Origin: Anaeromyces robustus | Taxonomy: Eukaryota > Neocallimastigomycota > Neocallimastigomycetes > Neocallimastigales > Neocallimastigaceae | Assembly: GCA_002104895.1 (NCBI GenBank) | Contig: MCFG01000458.1 | Location: 1-49,418, forward strand | Length of the DNA stretch: 49,418 bases | Direction of reading: 5' to 3' | Shown here: one piece after another, positions 35,409 through 47,370 of the stretch | Layout of the letters: every line of letters starts with the position of its first letter | Position numbering within the stretch: position 1 is the stretch's first letter | Notes under the pieces: model-generated | What the model saw: the letters and a program-made list of their open reading frames with translations, nothing else | What the model was told of the DNA's origin: nothing | Database searches by the model: none | Position numbers and translations under genes: made by a program

Positions 35409-35604
35409 ATATGTAGTACAATAAAAATTTTTAATAGTATATTGAATATTCAAATTTTTTATCATTTGAATAATATTGAGAATTAAAAAAATTAAACTAT
35501 GTATAGTAAATCAAAAAATAATTAAATTTTTTAATTTACATCTTGAAAATTATTCTATATAGTAAGTATTCAAATTTTTGCATCTGAATACATCTCGAGA
35601 AAAA
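35409..35604 (-). repeat. LINE 3' region, copy 2, right part
   Basis: Resumes the LINE 3' region after the gypsy insertion and ends at CATCTCGAGAAAA, the same point where similarity to copy 1 ends, followed at once by GGGTTAGTTAGG. Confidence 0.85.
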
Positions 35605-36900
35605 GGGTTAGTTAGGTTTTTAACGATTATTTTATTAATATTTGGAATTGTATGCGTTAAAAAAATAAAATAAAGGAGAAAAAAGGTGAAAATAGAGTAA
35701 AAAAAACTATATATATAAAACTATATATATAGAAAAAAATTTATGAAAAACAAAGTATATCCATGCAAGATATATATATAAATATGAATCAGAAAAATTT
35801 TTCTTGTGAAACAATCTTAAGAGTAGTACAACAAAAATTTATGATAAAATAATCAAAAAATTTTATTGAGAACTGGAAATGTATCAAAAGGTTAAACAAA
35901 CGAAATAGGCTGAAAGTTATTAAATGTGGCTTGTAATAAATTTTTTCTTTTTTTTTTTTTTTTAAAATTTAGTTTAAGAATATTATTATTTATTAAAGTT
36001 AAATAGTAATTAAATTTATAAATTGTTTCTAACTATCGATATAAAAAATAAATTAATAAAGATTATGGTTAAATCTTCAATTTGGATTATTCAGACGATA
36101 ATCTCTTTTATGAAGAAAAAATGTAAAAGTGATTTTTCTTCATATTTATATTTTTTTTCTAAATTTAAACTATATAAATAAACTAACTAATATTACTAAT
36201 AGAAAATGAGTTATTAGTAATAGAAAATGATTAATTACTAAAAGCATAAAAATATTATTAATACATTAATAATTATTATTTTTACAGAAATAAAATAATT
36301 TCTAAAATATTCTAATTATTAATAATAAAATTGATAAAATATTTAAATTATTCTTAAACTATTTTTGAGGCTTGAATTAAATTTTAATTATTAATTATTA
36401 TTAAATAAAAATTAATTTTATTATATTTATTAATATATTATTGACAAAATGTTGCACAATAAAATAAAATGATAATAATATCAAAATTCTTGTTGTGTAA
36501 CTCTGAGAAAAGTAACACAGTAAAAATTTTTAATAAAATGAGATAAAAAAATATATATAATAATAAATAAATAATAAACCTATATATACTAAAGAAAATA
36601 ATGCAAAGTGCATACAATCAAAAGTTATACATAAATTATTAAAAATTATTATTACATGAGATCGATAAAAAATTAAACTAAGCTAAAATACGTTAAAAAT
36701 AAGGTTTTTAAAGTTACGTAAAACGTACTAAAACCCTTACATTAATGTATTTTAATATTCTATTCTAAAGTTTTGCAAATTTTTTCCAAGTTAATTACGT
36801 GATCTGCAATACAAAACATATTACAATACGTAATTATATAAATAATAATATATGTAAATTCTTATAAAAACAAATATATATATAAATAACTAAATAAATA
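35605..36900 (-). repeat. Third, diverged LINE-end segment, starting with GGGTTAGTTAGG
   Basis: It begins with a telomere-like motif at 35605-35615. After the solo LTR it contains blocks in the same order as copy 1: GGTTTTTAAA, CGTAC..AACCCTTACATTAATGTATT, CAAGTTAATTACGTGATCTGC. It is much more diverged than copies 1 and 2, so it is probably a related LINE subfamily. The right edge is indefinite. Confidence 0.5.
35882..36446 (-). repeat. Solo LTR of the gypsy family, inverted, 565 bp
   Basis: It is the reverse complement of the LTR from TATCAAAA (35882) to TTGACA (36446), exactly 565 bp. I noticed one difference (A for G at 36261). It is flanked by the direct repeat AAATG at 35877-35881 and 36447-36451. 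A solo LTR with an intact target duplication implies full insertion followed by LTR-LTR recombination. Confidence 0.95.
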
Positions 36901-38181
36901 GATATCTATATATATATAATGTTAATAAAAAATCTACATAAAAGAATTTAAATTAATAATATATATATATAATATTGATATAGTGAAAATAAAATTTTTA
37001 AATAATAGTAGAAAAATTAAATAAATATTATAATCTTAAGATCACAATATATATATTAATTAACACTATTAAGAAAAAAATAAAATTTTCATTATACCTA
37101 TTATATATATATTAGTAAACATTGAAAAAATTTATATATATCTAAATAAAAATAAAATTAAATTTTTATATATATCTAAATATCTAAATAAATAAATAAA
37201 TAAATATATATCAAAATTAATTTATCTTTACTAAATAATATATAAAATGAGTTAAGTATATAAAATTAAATAAATATATATAAATAAAAAAAATTATTAT
37301 AAATAAATATTTCATTATTCATAAAAATTTCTTATATATATATATATTAGAGTAAAAGTTGAAAAAATTATATATATATATGATATTATATAAAATTATC
37401 CATATTCATTCATTTATAAAAATAAATAAATAAATAATAAAATAATATTATATAATAAAAAATATATAATAATTTATAAAGCTTAATGAAAATATAAAAT
37501 ATATAAATATAAATAAAAAATATTACTTAACAATATTCTTAAATATTATTAAGATAATACAAAAATTTACATTGTATATATATATAGATAAAAAAATTAT
37601 AAAATTATATAGAATATGAAAAATATATAGATAAAAAAATTATAAAATTATATAGAATATGAAAAATATATAGATAAAAAAATTATAAAATTATATAGAA
37701 TATGAAAAATATATAGATAAAAAAATTATAAAATTATATAGAATATGAAAAATAAATAAATAATTATTTATAGTTCATAATGAATAATAAGAATTTTAAA
37801 AAATTCATATATATAAGAAATTTATAATAAATTTAAAAAAAAGATAATAATAATATTATTATTAATGAGTATTATAAAAAAAATCTTAGTATATTGTATA
37901 TATATAGAATAATAATAAAGAAATCAAAAATGAATAAATAATTAATAATAATAATATTACAATGTAATTTATTATTATTGAATTATCTTTCATTCATTTT
38001 CTCTATTATTATTTATTATTAGTATTGTATTTCATTATTACATAAAATACAACTATGATTGGATAAGAGTATTAAATTTTTAATAGAAAAAAATTTTTTG
38101 AATCAATATATTAAAATATATAGTAATATATTTAAATATATTAATTCAATAAGAAATTTTTATTATATCAATAGCGAATAA
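36901..38181. other. AT-rich non-coding DNA
   Basis: A/T-only stretches with TATATA runs and the 43-bp tandem repeat at 37584-37752. No gene. Confidence 0.6.
37584..37752. repeat. 43-bp tandem repeat, 4 copies
   Basis: Unit starts ATAGATAAAAAAATTATAAA; the four copies look nearly identical. Confidence 0.9.
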
Positions 38182-38305
38182 CCAATAGTAAATCCTTCGG
38201 ATTTACTATTGGCTATGAAGCTTAGGAAATTTTATAAGGGTTAGGAAATTTTATAAGTAATCTTGTTTTATAAAATGTAAAATAAGATTACTTATAAAAT
38301 TTCCT
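38182..38305. repeat. Two perfect hairpins and a direct repeat next to GGGTTAGG
   Basis: Hairpin 1: 14-bp perfect arms at 38182-38195 and 38199-38212 around a TTC loop. Hairpin 2: 22-bp perfect arms at 38243-38264 and 38284-38305 around a 19-nt loop. The left part of hairpin 2 is also directly repeated (TTAGGAAATTTTATAAG at 38222 and 38241), with GGG between the copies forming GGGTTAGG. Confidence 0.85.
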
Positions 38306-38773
38306 TTACATATATTAAAAAAATATATTGAAATTCTTTATTTGTTCCAAATATATATATATATATATATATATATAATAGTTGGTAACAAAATTTAATA
38401 GGATTTTGTTAATAATGTTCTTTTGGATGAAGATATTTTTTTAAACTGATCATTAAATTATAATTTATATATATATATATAAAATATAATTTACTAAAAT
38501 ATTTATGATTAATAAAAAAGAGGAAAATGTAAATAAATATTCTTCATTAAATGAATAGGAAAAAAAATAAAAAATAACAAAAAAACTTAGAACTAAAGTA
38601 AATGATAAAATATACAAAATAAAACATGGAATTGCAAGTAATAGAATAAGAATTATAGAAGAATCAGAAATTAACATTATTAAAAGATATATTATTCAAA
38701 ATATTTCTTATAAATATTATATTCAAAAATATAATATTTATAAGCAATATTAACATTTTTTCAATTTAAATAT

Positions 38774-39018
38774 ATTCTTTATTATTATAATAAAAATATT
38801 CAAAAATGAAAAAAACTTAAATTTATATTTAAATATTCTTTATTATTATAATAAAAATATTCAAAGATGAAAAAAACTTAAATTTATATTTAAATATTCT
38901 TTATTATTATAATAAAAATATTCAAAGATGAAAAAAACTTAAATTTATATTTAAATATTCTTTATTATTATAATAAAAATATTAAAAGATGAAGAAAACT
39001 TAAATTTATATTTAAATC
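38774..39018. repeat. 61-bp tandem repeat, 4 copies
   Basis: Unit starts ATTCTTTATTATTATAATAA; starts at 38774, 38835, 38896 and 38957. Few differences between copies. Confidence 0.92.
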
Positions 39019-40738
39019 TCATTCTATATAATAATAATCCTTATAATAAAAAATATACAAGTTTAGTTTTCGTTATATAATCATATTTATATAAGTAAAA
39101 ATAATTAAAATAACGATTCTTGAGTAATATTTGTATTTAATGCTAATTTTTTATAATAATATCTATTAATATCAATTTTGTTTCTAATAAAAAATTTATA
39201 TATTAAATACTTATTTAGTATTATTAATTTTTAATAATAACTTCTCTTTAGATTAAATGTCTAAAATTTTTAAAATTACTTTTTGAAACTTTATTTAATA
39301 TAATTTTTTCAAAACTTTCATATTGTTTATCATTATTTATCATAAAATATTGACATGTTAATATACTTATTATCACAATATTAACATGTTTTTTTTTTTT
39401 TTTTTTTTTTTTTTTATTTTATTATACTTTGACAATGGTTCATATAAATATATTTTAATTCTCGCTTTATTTGAAAAAAAAAATACGTTGTGTATTTTAA
39501 ATTGAAAATTTATAAATCAAATTAAAAGTTATTGTTTTAATTATTAAAAATATAACTTATTTTTTTTTAGTATATATATATATGCTAATATGTCTTTAAA
39601 CAATAAACAAATTGAAAAAAAAAAAAAAAAAAAAAAAATCAATTTATATATTTTATTAATTAAATATTCAAATATAAATTTATTAATTTTAAAAAAGTAT
39701 ATATATAATTTTTTTTTGAATAATTTAAATCTAAAATAAATTAAAATTATAATTTATTATCATAAAACAATTAAAATAATAATAAATAAAATATATAATT
39801 TTTTAATAATTAAACATATAATAAAGTTTTATAATTTAAAAATAATTATTAAATAAAATTTTAAATATTAAATAATTTTAAAATTTTAAATATTTTTAAA
39901 TAATAAAATTTTAAATATTTTTAAATAATAAAATTTTAATATTTGAAGTTTATTATAATATATTTGTGTTTTATCAAAGAATGGATAAAGGTCAACAATA
40001 TAAAATTCATTTAAAAATTTAACTCCAAAATTTTTCAAATATTATTTCTTTGGCATAATTATATAAATAAATAAAAATATAATATATATAAATAAATAAA
40101 ATAATATATATTTAATAATTCTTTTTGTTATTATTTTAATAATATTGAATATTTTTTGAATATTTTTTTGAATATTTTTTGAATATTTTTTTGAATATTT
40201 TTTTTGAATATTTTTTTATTTAATATTTATTATTTAATAATATTTATTATTCTTTTTTTTTTTTTTTTTTTTTTTTCTTTAAAATAATAATAATATTATT
40301 ATTTATTAATGAATAATTGATATTTTTCAAATTAAATAAAAATAATATTCTTTAATAATCATTATTGAGTTATATTTATATTTTTTAGAATACTTTTGAC
40401 AATAAATTAATTATAATTTATAATTTTAGTAATCATCTTCATTTGTTATAATTTATATTTATTTAAATCAAATAAACAATTAAGCTATAATTCAGCAACA
40501 TCAATTTTATTATAACCATTTTTAATAATGATTGAATTCTAGTTTTTAAATTTTCTTCTATTTTATATTAAAAACCTTTCCAAATCAAAAAAATTAATAA
40601 ATATATTTAATTTTTAAGTGCTTTTTTATTTATTATTTATTATCATTTATTTTTTTATAATATATATACATATATAATACTGTTATATTATTTACTATTT
40701 ACTATCTATTATTTTATTTTTTGTTATTATTCATTTAT

Positions 40739-40879
40739 CAAATAAAATAAAATAAAATAAAATAAAATAAAATAAAATAAAATAAAATAAAATAAAATAA
40801 AATAAAATAAAATAAAATAAAATAAAATAAAATAAAATAAAATAAAATAAAATAAAATAAAATAAAATAAAATAAAATA
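40739..40879. repeat. (AAAAT)n microsatellite, about 28 copies
   Basis: Perfect pentanucleotide array. Confidence 0.95.
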
Positions 40880-41154
40880 AATATATTTAATTTTATAATG
40901 AATTTTAATTTTTTTTTTTTTTTTTTAATTTTTTAATTTTTTTTTTAGTAATTAAGTAATTAATAAAAAAGAAATATTTATTTATTTTTTTTTCTTTTCT
41001 ATTCATTTATTTAATAAAAATTTATTAATAAATTTTTATTATATATTTTATTTTTAATAAATTAAAATTTGTTCATTAAAAATGTAATTCAAGAGAAATA
41101 TTTTTAAAAAATTTTGTTTATTATAAAAATAAAAAAAAAAAAAAAGGTAGCAAA

Positions 41155-43039
41155 ATGCAAAAACTGGGAGTCATAATTGATAGTGAAGACATGTATAAAA
41201 AATTTAAAGATTTACTTAACCAAGAATTCTTTGTTGATAAATCAAATATTATAAATGATTTTAATAAATTAATCGGTAAAGATGGCCGTAAAAATGTATG
41301 TATTACAAAACCAAGAAGATTTGGGAAAACATCAATAGCTGCCATGTTAACTACATATTATAGTGTTGGAATTGATTCTCAAGAAATATTTGATAAACTT
41401 AAAGTTTCCAAAGGAAAAAGTTCAGATGAAACTGAAAAAAAAAAAAGAAATAGAACAATATAGAAAATTTCAAGGAAAATATCATACCTTATATTTTGAT
41501 TTTTCATCTGAACTTTTTAAATACAATTCTTTAAATGCTTTATTAGATAGTATTAATGATATTTTGAAAAGATGATATCAAATATATTTATCCAAATATT
41601 AATGTATTAAATAATGATAAAAATGATAATTTAATTTATAATTTACGAAATCTACATCATAAGACTAAAGATTTTATTATTATTATTGATGAATGGGATT
41701 CTGTAATTTTTAGTAATAGATTTTACTCCTGATGACAAAGTTAAATATATTCGATTTTTGAAATCATTAATAAAAGATAAAAGTTATTCAGCCTTTGCTT
41801 ATATGACTGGAATATCACCAATAGCAAAAGAGTTTTCTCAATCAACCCTAAATTGTTTTGATGAATATTCTATGCTAAAAGATAAAAAATATTATCAATA
41901 TTTTGGTTTTACGGAACAAGAAGTTCGCGATCTTTGTGAAAAAAATAAAAAAATTAATAAAAATAGTAAAATTAAATATGAAAATTTAGAAAATTGGTAT
42001 AATGGATATAAAGCGTATAACGGTGAAAAAATCTTTAATCCATGGTCAATATATCATGCTTTAGCCGATGATAGGATTGAAAATTATTGGACAAAACAGG
42101 ACGTTTTGATGAATTAGTCAATATAATTAATTTTAATATTTTAGGTGTAAAAGATAATATTTTAGAATTAATTAAAGGAAAAAAATAGAAATAAAATTAG
42201 AAAATTTTGGAGCAGAAAATAATTTAAATAGTTCAACAAATAATAAAGAAACAAATGAAAAAACAAATGAAAAAAAATTGAAAGCCGAATTATATTCAAA
42301 AATGGTTACGTTTGGATTCTTAACTTATTATGACGGAAAAATTTCTATTCCAAATAAAGAATTAGAAGAAAAATTTATAAATGTTTTAAGAAAATATAAT
42401 GATCTGGAGTATTATTATAATATGATAAATAATTCCGGAAAGATGTTAGAAATGACATTAAAAAAAAATCCAAAAGAAATATGTAAAATTTTAGGAAACT
42501 CTCATATGGAAAATATCAAACTAGGAGATAAAATGGATTATGATAATTTAAAACGTGTTGTAGAGTTTGCTTATTTTAATGCTAGGATTAATTATATAGT
42601 TGAAGAAGTAGGTAAAGGAAAAGGAATTTCAGATTTTATATTTTATCCAAAAAAAAAAAGTCAAACAGTTATTATAATAGAATTGAAAGTGGATGGTTCA
42701 GCAAAAAAAGCCCTTAAACAAATACATCGAAAAAAATATTATCATGACTTAAAAAATGATGGATATAAGGGAAATATTTTATTATTAGGAATAAATTTAA
42801 ATACAGAAAATGAATTATATTCATGTATAATAGAAGAATGTGATAATAAATTAAAAGAAATATCAGTTGATGAATATCCTAAATCTGAAAATGAAAGAAA
42901 AATTGATCAACCTAATTCTAAAAATAAAAGAAAAAAAGATCAAGAATCTGATGGTATATATAAAAGTTTAAGAAGTGCTACAAAAAGAAAAAAAAGAAAA
43001 AGATTAAGAAGTGATACAAAAAATAATAAAATAAACTAA
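41155..43039 (+). pseudogene. AAA-ATPase-like/PD-(D/E)XK nuclease, broken copy
   Basis: Same protein as the intact copy at 45511, split over several frames. It starts at ATG 41155 (MQKLGVIIDSEDMY) with the Walker A KPRRFGKTS intact. The frame is lost at an A-run near 41440, where this copy has 12 A and the other 11. It is lost again near 41570 and near 41700 just after the Walker B (IIDEWD), then restored from 41758. It is lost at about 42090 (one base missing against the other copy) and once more in an A-run at 42180-42187. From about 42188 to 43039 the nuclease half is continuous, including ISDFIFYP and IIELKV. Most lesions lie in homopolymers, so assembly error is possible, but not all do. 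As read, no full protein can be made. Confidence 0.88.
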
Positions 43040-43074
43040 TAGTATATATAAATCAAAAATAAATGTATTAATAA

Positions 43075-43105
<31 letters not shown>

Positions 43106-43180
43106 TTAAATTCATAATTTTTAATGTATCAGTTGGCGTAAAAATGTATCTATTATATTTATATTTATTGCATTGAATAA

Positions 43181-43211
<31 letters not shown>

Positions 43212-43779
43212 TAAAATATTGCGTAATAATAAATAAGTATATCAAAATATAAAATAATTTAATTTATTTTAATATTTATTATTTCTATTAAGACTAAAAT
43301 AGAATAAAATAAAATAAAATAAATATTAACAAAACTTTTTTTTTTAAATAATAATAATAAAATAATATTTTGAATTTCGAATTAAATTCTTAATAAAAAA
43401 ATTTAATATACCTGTTTTTTCTATTTTAATAATAATTTTTGTATTGAATAAGCCTTTAATAAATAATATTTAAGTGTTTAATATATATATATATATATAT
43501 ATATATTTGACAAAATTCCTTCTTAAAATTATTTTTATTATATTTTCGAATTTTTATTAATTTCCTTTATGATAAAATTGAATTCCAAATGATATATAGA
43601 AAACAGATCATTTTTATTTATTTTTTTTTCTTACTTATTGAAAAGATTTTTATATTTTAATAAAATAAAATATTTGATATTTATTTTAAAATAAAAATTG
43701 TTAAATCTAAAATGTTGAATTAAAAAACAATAATTCTTATACAAATAATCATTGATATTACAATAATACAAAGACCAAT

Positions 43780-43814
<35 letters not shown>

Positions 43815-44274
43815 GGTTAATATTATTATCTGCTATTATTACTATTTATTTATTATTATGATTTATTTATTATTATTATTTATTATTATTTATTATCATT
43901 TATTATTATTAGTATTTATTTTTTAAAAAAAAAATTAAATCTATTAGCGTGTATTTCAAAAAAAAAAAAAGAATTTTTTTTTTTTTCTTTAACTCACTAT
44001 GTAAATTCTTGTTTGGTTTTACCAATATTTATAAAACTTATTTTATTCATACAAGTCGTTAAATTAGATGAAAAAAGATATGAATAAAAAAAATTCTTTG
44101 TCTTACTATTTCGACGTCAACTCTCTTTGGTAATTCTCATACATTTAAGATGTACTTTAAACACTTTAAACACTAATTTAATAATGGATCCAATATATTT
44201 TTTTTTTATTATCACTTTTTTTTAATTATTATTATTAAAATAATTTATTATTGATATTTTTATTATATATTAAA
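43040..44274. other. Downstream part of the left duplication unit
   Basis: Non-coding, AT-rich, and well conserved with 47388-48660. Conserved words include ATGTATCAGTTGGCGTAAAA and TTTCGACGTCAACTCTCTTT. No coding frame. Confidence 0.65.
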
Positions 44275-44304
44275 TTCAATAAAGTTGACGTACAAATTGT
44301 GTGC

Positions 44305-44340
<36 letters not shown>
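44275..44340 (+). mobile_element. Very short poly(A) retroposon insertion (5'-truncated)
   Basis: About 35 bp ending GTGTGCCAT plus about 31 A are present here but absent from the duplicate at about 48655-48662. The direct repeat ATTAAA flanks it (44269-44274 and 44340-44345). The non-A part is the 3' end of the retroposon at 28227-28526, in the opposite orientation, with one mismatch. It is a heavily 5'-truncated copy. Confidence 0.8.
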
Positions 44341-44342
<2 letters not shown>

Positions 44343-44345
44343 AAA

Positions 44346-45510
44346 CCTCAATTCTTTATTATATTAAATTAAATAGAACTTTTATTTTTATATATTATAC
44401 AATATATTATTAATATATATTTTAATATAATCATAAATTATTAATATTTTAGTATATTAAAGTATAATCAAAATATAGTAATAATTTATTATTATTATAT
44501 AGCTAAATATATTACTATATATGATATATTATTATATAGTTAAATATATTATTATAAATAAATATTATATTATTACTATATTCTTAATAAATATTATATA
44601 ATATATTAGTTTATATTCTTATATATAAGATATTAAATAACTATTTAAAATTATTTAATTTTTATAATTTTTTTTTTTTTAAAATTTTTCAATTTAATAA
44701 TCCTTCGTCTTGGAATGGTTTAGTTCGGAGGTTTTTTTCTGGTTAATAAAACAAAATAATTAATAAAATAGAATTAATAAAAAATTAAATAATAAAGCAA
44801 AATAATTAATTAAATAGAATTAATAAAATAGAATTAATAAAGCAAAATAATTAATAAAATAGAATTAATAAAAAATTAAATAATTAATAAAATAGAATTT
44901 ATACTATTAAAAGCAACCAAACGCACCTATCCAATAATTTATCACATGATATGAATTAATTTATATTATATATTATTATTAATATTAATATTTTATTATT
45001 TATTATAATAATATATTAAGATTATATTGTAATAAAATTTTAATTATATATTTTTTAATATATATATTTTAAGATAGAATAAAATAATTTTTATCATACA
45101 TTATGAATTAATTTATATTATATATATTATTATTAAATATTAATATTTTTATTATTATTTGTTATAATAATAATAATCTATAAAATTTTTTATAATTTTT
45201 TTTACATTTTTTTTTTTTTTTATTCTAACTAAAATGTAACTCTTTATATAAATTGACTTCATATTTAACATCAAAAATTTCAAAGATATATAAATAAAAA
45301 ATAAAAGCATATATTTAATTCATAATATTTTATTTTTACAAAAATTATAAGTTATTTATTATATATATATAATAAAATAAATTAATAAATTATTATTATT
45401 TATTTTATTTTTAATAAATTAAAATTTGTTCATTAAAAATATAATTCAAAAGAACTATTTTTAAAAAAATTTTGTTTATTATAAAAAAAAAAGGTAGTAA
45501 AATACAAAAA
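44346..45510. other. Remainder of the left unit and upstream region of the intact nuclease gene
   Basis: AT-rich non-coding DNA. It holds a short, less AT-rich block conserved between units (44701-44731, again at 49024-49054) and AATTAATAAAATAG repeats (44750-44900). The right unit begins at about 45402. Confidence 0.6.
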
Positions 45511-47370
45511 ATGGGATTCATAATTGATAGTGAAAACATGTATAGAAAATTTAACTGTTTACTTAAACAAAAATTCTTTGTTGATAAATCAAATATTATA
45601 AATGATTTTAATAAATTAATCGATATTGATGGCAGTAAAAATGTATGTATTACAAAACCAAGAAGATTTGGGAAAACATCAATAGCTGCTATGTTAACTA
45701 CATATTATAGTATTGGAATTGATTCTCATGAAATATTTGATAAACTTAAAGTTTCCAAAGGAAAAAGTTCAGATGAAACTGAAAAAAAAAAAGAAATAGA
45801 ACAATATAGAAAATTTCAAGGAAAATATCATACCTTATATTTTGATTTTTCATCTGAACTTTATAAACGCAATAATTTAAACGATTTTTTAGATTCAATT
45901 AATAAAATTTTGAAAGAAGATATCAAGAAAATTTATCCAAAATCTAATATATTAAATAATAATGAAAAGGATAAAATTGATAATTTAATTTATAATTTAC
46001 AATATTTACATATTGAATCAAAAGATATATTTATTATTATTATTGATGAATGGGATTATTTAATTTCTAATAATGTCTTTCCTCCTGAAGAAAAAGTTGA
46101 ATATATTCGATTTTTGAAAGGCTTAATAAAAGATAAAGGTTATTTAGCTTTTGCTTATATGACTGGAATATCACCAATAGCAAAAGAGTTTTCTCAATCA
46201 ACCCTAAATTGTTTTACTGAATATTCTATGCTAGATGATGATGAATATTATCAATATTTTGGATTTACGGAACAAGACGTTCGCGATCTTTGTGAAAAAA
46301 ATAAAAAAATTAATAAAAATAATAAAATTGAATATAAAGATTTAGAAAATTGGTATAATGGATATAAAGCGTATAACGGTGAAAAAATCTTTAATCCATG
46401 GTCAGTATATCATGCTTTAGCCAATGATAAGATTAAGAATTATTGGAATGGTACAGGACGTTTTGATGAATTAGTCAATATAATTAATTTTAATATTTTA
46501 GGTGTAAAAGATGATATTTTAGAATTAATTAAAGGAAAAAAAATAGAAATAGAAATAGAAGGTTTTGGAACAGAAAATAATTTAAATAGTTCAACAAATA
46601 ATAAAGAAACAAATGAAAAAACAATTGAGAATGAAATGAAAGCCGAATTATATTCAAAAATGGTTACGTTTGGATTTTTAACTTATTATGACGGAAAAAT
46701 TTCTATTCCAAATAAAGAATTAGAAGAAAAATTTGTAAAAGTTTTAAGAAAATATAAAGATCTGAAGTATTATTATAATATGATAAATAATTCCGAAGAG
46801 ATGTTAAAAATGACATTAAAAAAAAATCCAGAAGAAATATGTAAAATTTTAAAAAACTCTCATATGGAAAAAATCAAACCAAGAGATAAAATGGATCATG
46901 GTAATTTAAAACGTGTTTTTGAGTTTGCTTATTTTAATGCTAGGATTAATTATATAGTTGATGAAGAAGTAGGTAAAGGAAAAGGAATTGCAGATTTTAT
47001 ATTTTATCCAAAAGACAAAAATAAAGCAGTTATTATAATAGAATTGAAAGTGAATGGTTCAGCAAAAAAAGCCCTTAAACAAATACATCTAAAAGAATAT
47101 TATCATGACTTAAAAAATGATGGATATAAGGGAAATATTTTATTATTAGGAATAAATTTAAATACAAAAAATAAATCATATTCATGTATAATAGAAGAAC
47201 GTGATAATAAATTAGAAAAAATATCAGTTAATGAATATCCTGAATCTGAAAATGAAAAAAAAATTGATCAACCTAATTCTAAAAATAAAAGAAAAACTGA
47301 TCAAGAATCTGATGGTATATATAAAAGATTAAGAAGTGCTACAAAAAGAAAAAAAATGATTAAGAAGTGA
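45511..47370 (+). CDS. AAA-ATPase-like/PD-(D/E)XK nuclease fusion protein, intact copy
   Basis: 619 codons from ATG 45511. The frame is open further left, but only non-ATG codons occur there, and the ATG used by the sister copy is ATA here. N-terminal half: the AAA-ATPase-like domain (PF09820 type) with FFVDKSNII, Walker A PRRFGKTS (residues 50-57), Walker B IIIIDEWD (Asp179-Asp182) and TGISPIAKE (218-226). C-terminal half: a PD-(D/E)XK nuclease (PF08011 type) with FAYFNARINYIV, GIADFIFYP (Asp495), IIIELKV (Glu511, Lys513), and the ALKQI helix (Gln524). The tail is Lys/Arg-rich with a possible nuclear signal (KRKTDQ, RSATKRKK). The family is widespread in anaerobic bacteria, where its role is unknown; it may act in defence or on mobile DNA. 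In a fungus it most likely arrived by transfer and then multiplied. All catalytic residues are present. Confidence 0.92.
   Translation: MGFIIDSENMYRKFNCLLKQKFFVDKSNIINDFNKLIDIDGSKNVCITKPRRFGKTSIAAMLTTYYSIGIDSHEIFDKLKVSKGKSSDETEKKKEIEQYRKFQGKYHTLYFDFSSELYKRNNLNDFLDSINKILKEDIKKIYPKSNILNNNEKDKIDNLIYNLQYLHIESKDIFIIIIDEWDYLISNNVFPPEEKVEYIRFLKGLIKDKGYLAFAYMTGISPIAKEFSQSTLNCFTEYSMLDDDEYYQYFGFTEQDVRDLCEKNKKINKNNKIEYKDLENWYNGYKAYNGEKIFNPWSVYHALANDKIKNYWNGTGRFDELVNIINFNILGVKDDILELIKGKKIEIEIEGFGTENNLNSSTNNKETNEKTIENEMKAELYSKMVTFGFLTYYDGKISIPNKELEEKFVKVLRKYKDLKYYYNMINNSEEMLKMTLKKNPEEICKILKNSHMEKIKPRDKMDHGNLKRVFEFAYFNARINYIVDEEVGKGKGIADFIFYPKDKNKAVIIIELKVNGSAKKALKQIHLKEYYHDLKNDGYKGNILLLGINLNTKNKSYSCIIEERDNKLEKISVNEYPESENEKKIDQPNSKNKRKTDQESDGIYKRLRSATKRKKMIKK

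Larger units (their letters stand above)
38306..41044. other. AT-rich non-coding DNA left of the tandem duplication
   Basis: It contains a 61-bp tandem repeat (38774-39018), a 12-bp-arm inverted repeat around ACATGTTAATAT (about 39353-39390), poly-T runs, and a perfect (AAAAT)n tract (40739-40879). A short minus-strand frame near 40470-40560 (QSLLKNGYNKIDVAEL) might be a gene relic but is too short to call. Confidence 0.6.
41045..45401 (+). repeat. Tandem duplication, left unit
   Basis: From 41045 the sequence matches that starting at 45402 (ATTTTATTTTTAATAAATT), giving a period of about 4.36 kb. The match covers the nuclease gene and roughly 2 kb of downstream DNA up to about 45040. The last 360 bp have no partner in the window. 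Differences are single bases, homopolymer lengths and a retroposon insertion (44275-44340). Confidence 0.92.

Noticed and set aside
38465-38677. 70-codon minus-strand hydrophobic frame
   Set aside because: Low-complexity AT-rich sequence, without any motif.
37584-39018. CRISPR array (regular 43-bp and 61-bp repeats)
   Set aside because: The repeats are directly adjacent, without unique spacers. They are plain minisatellites in a eukaryotic setting.
44701-44760. tRNA gene
   Set aside because: Only an A-box-like word is present. No B box, acceptor pairing or anticodon stem can be drawn.
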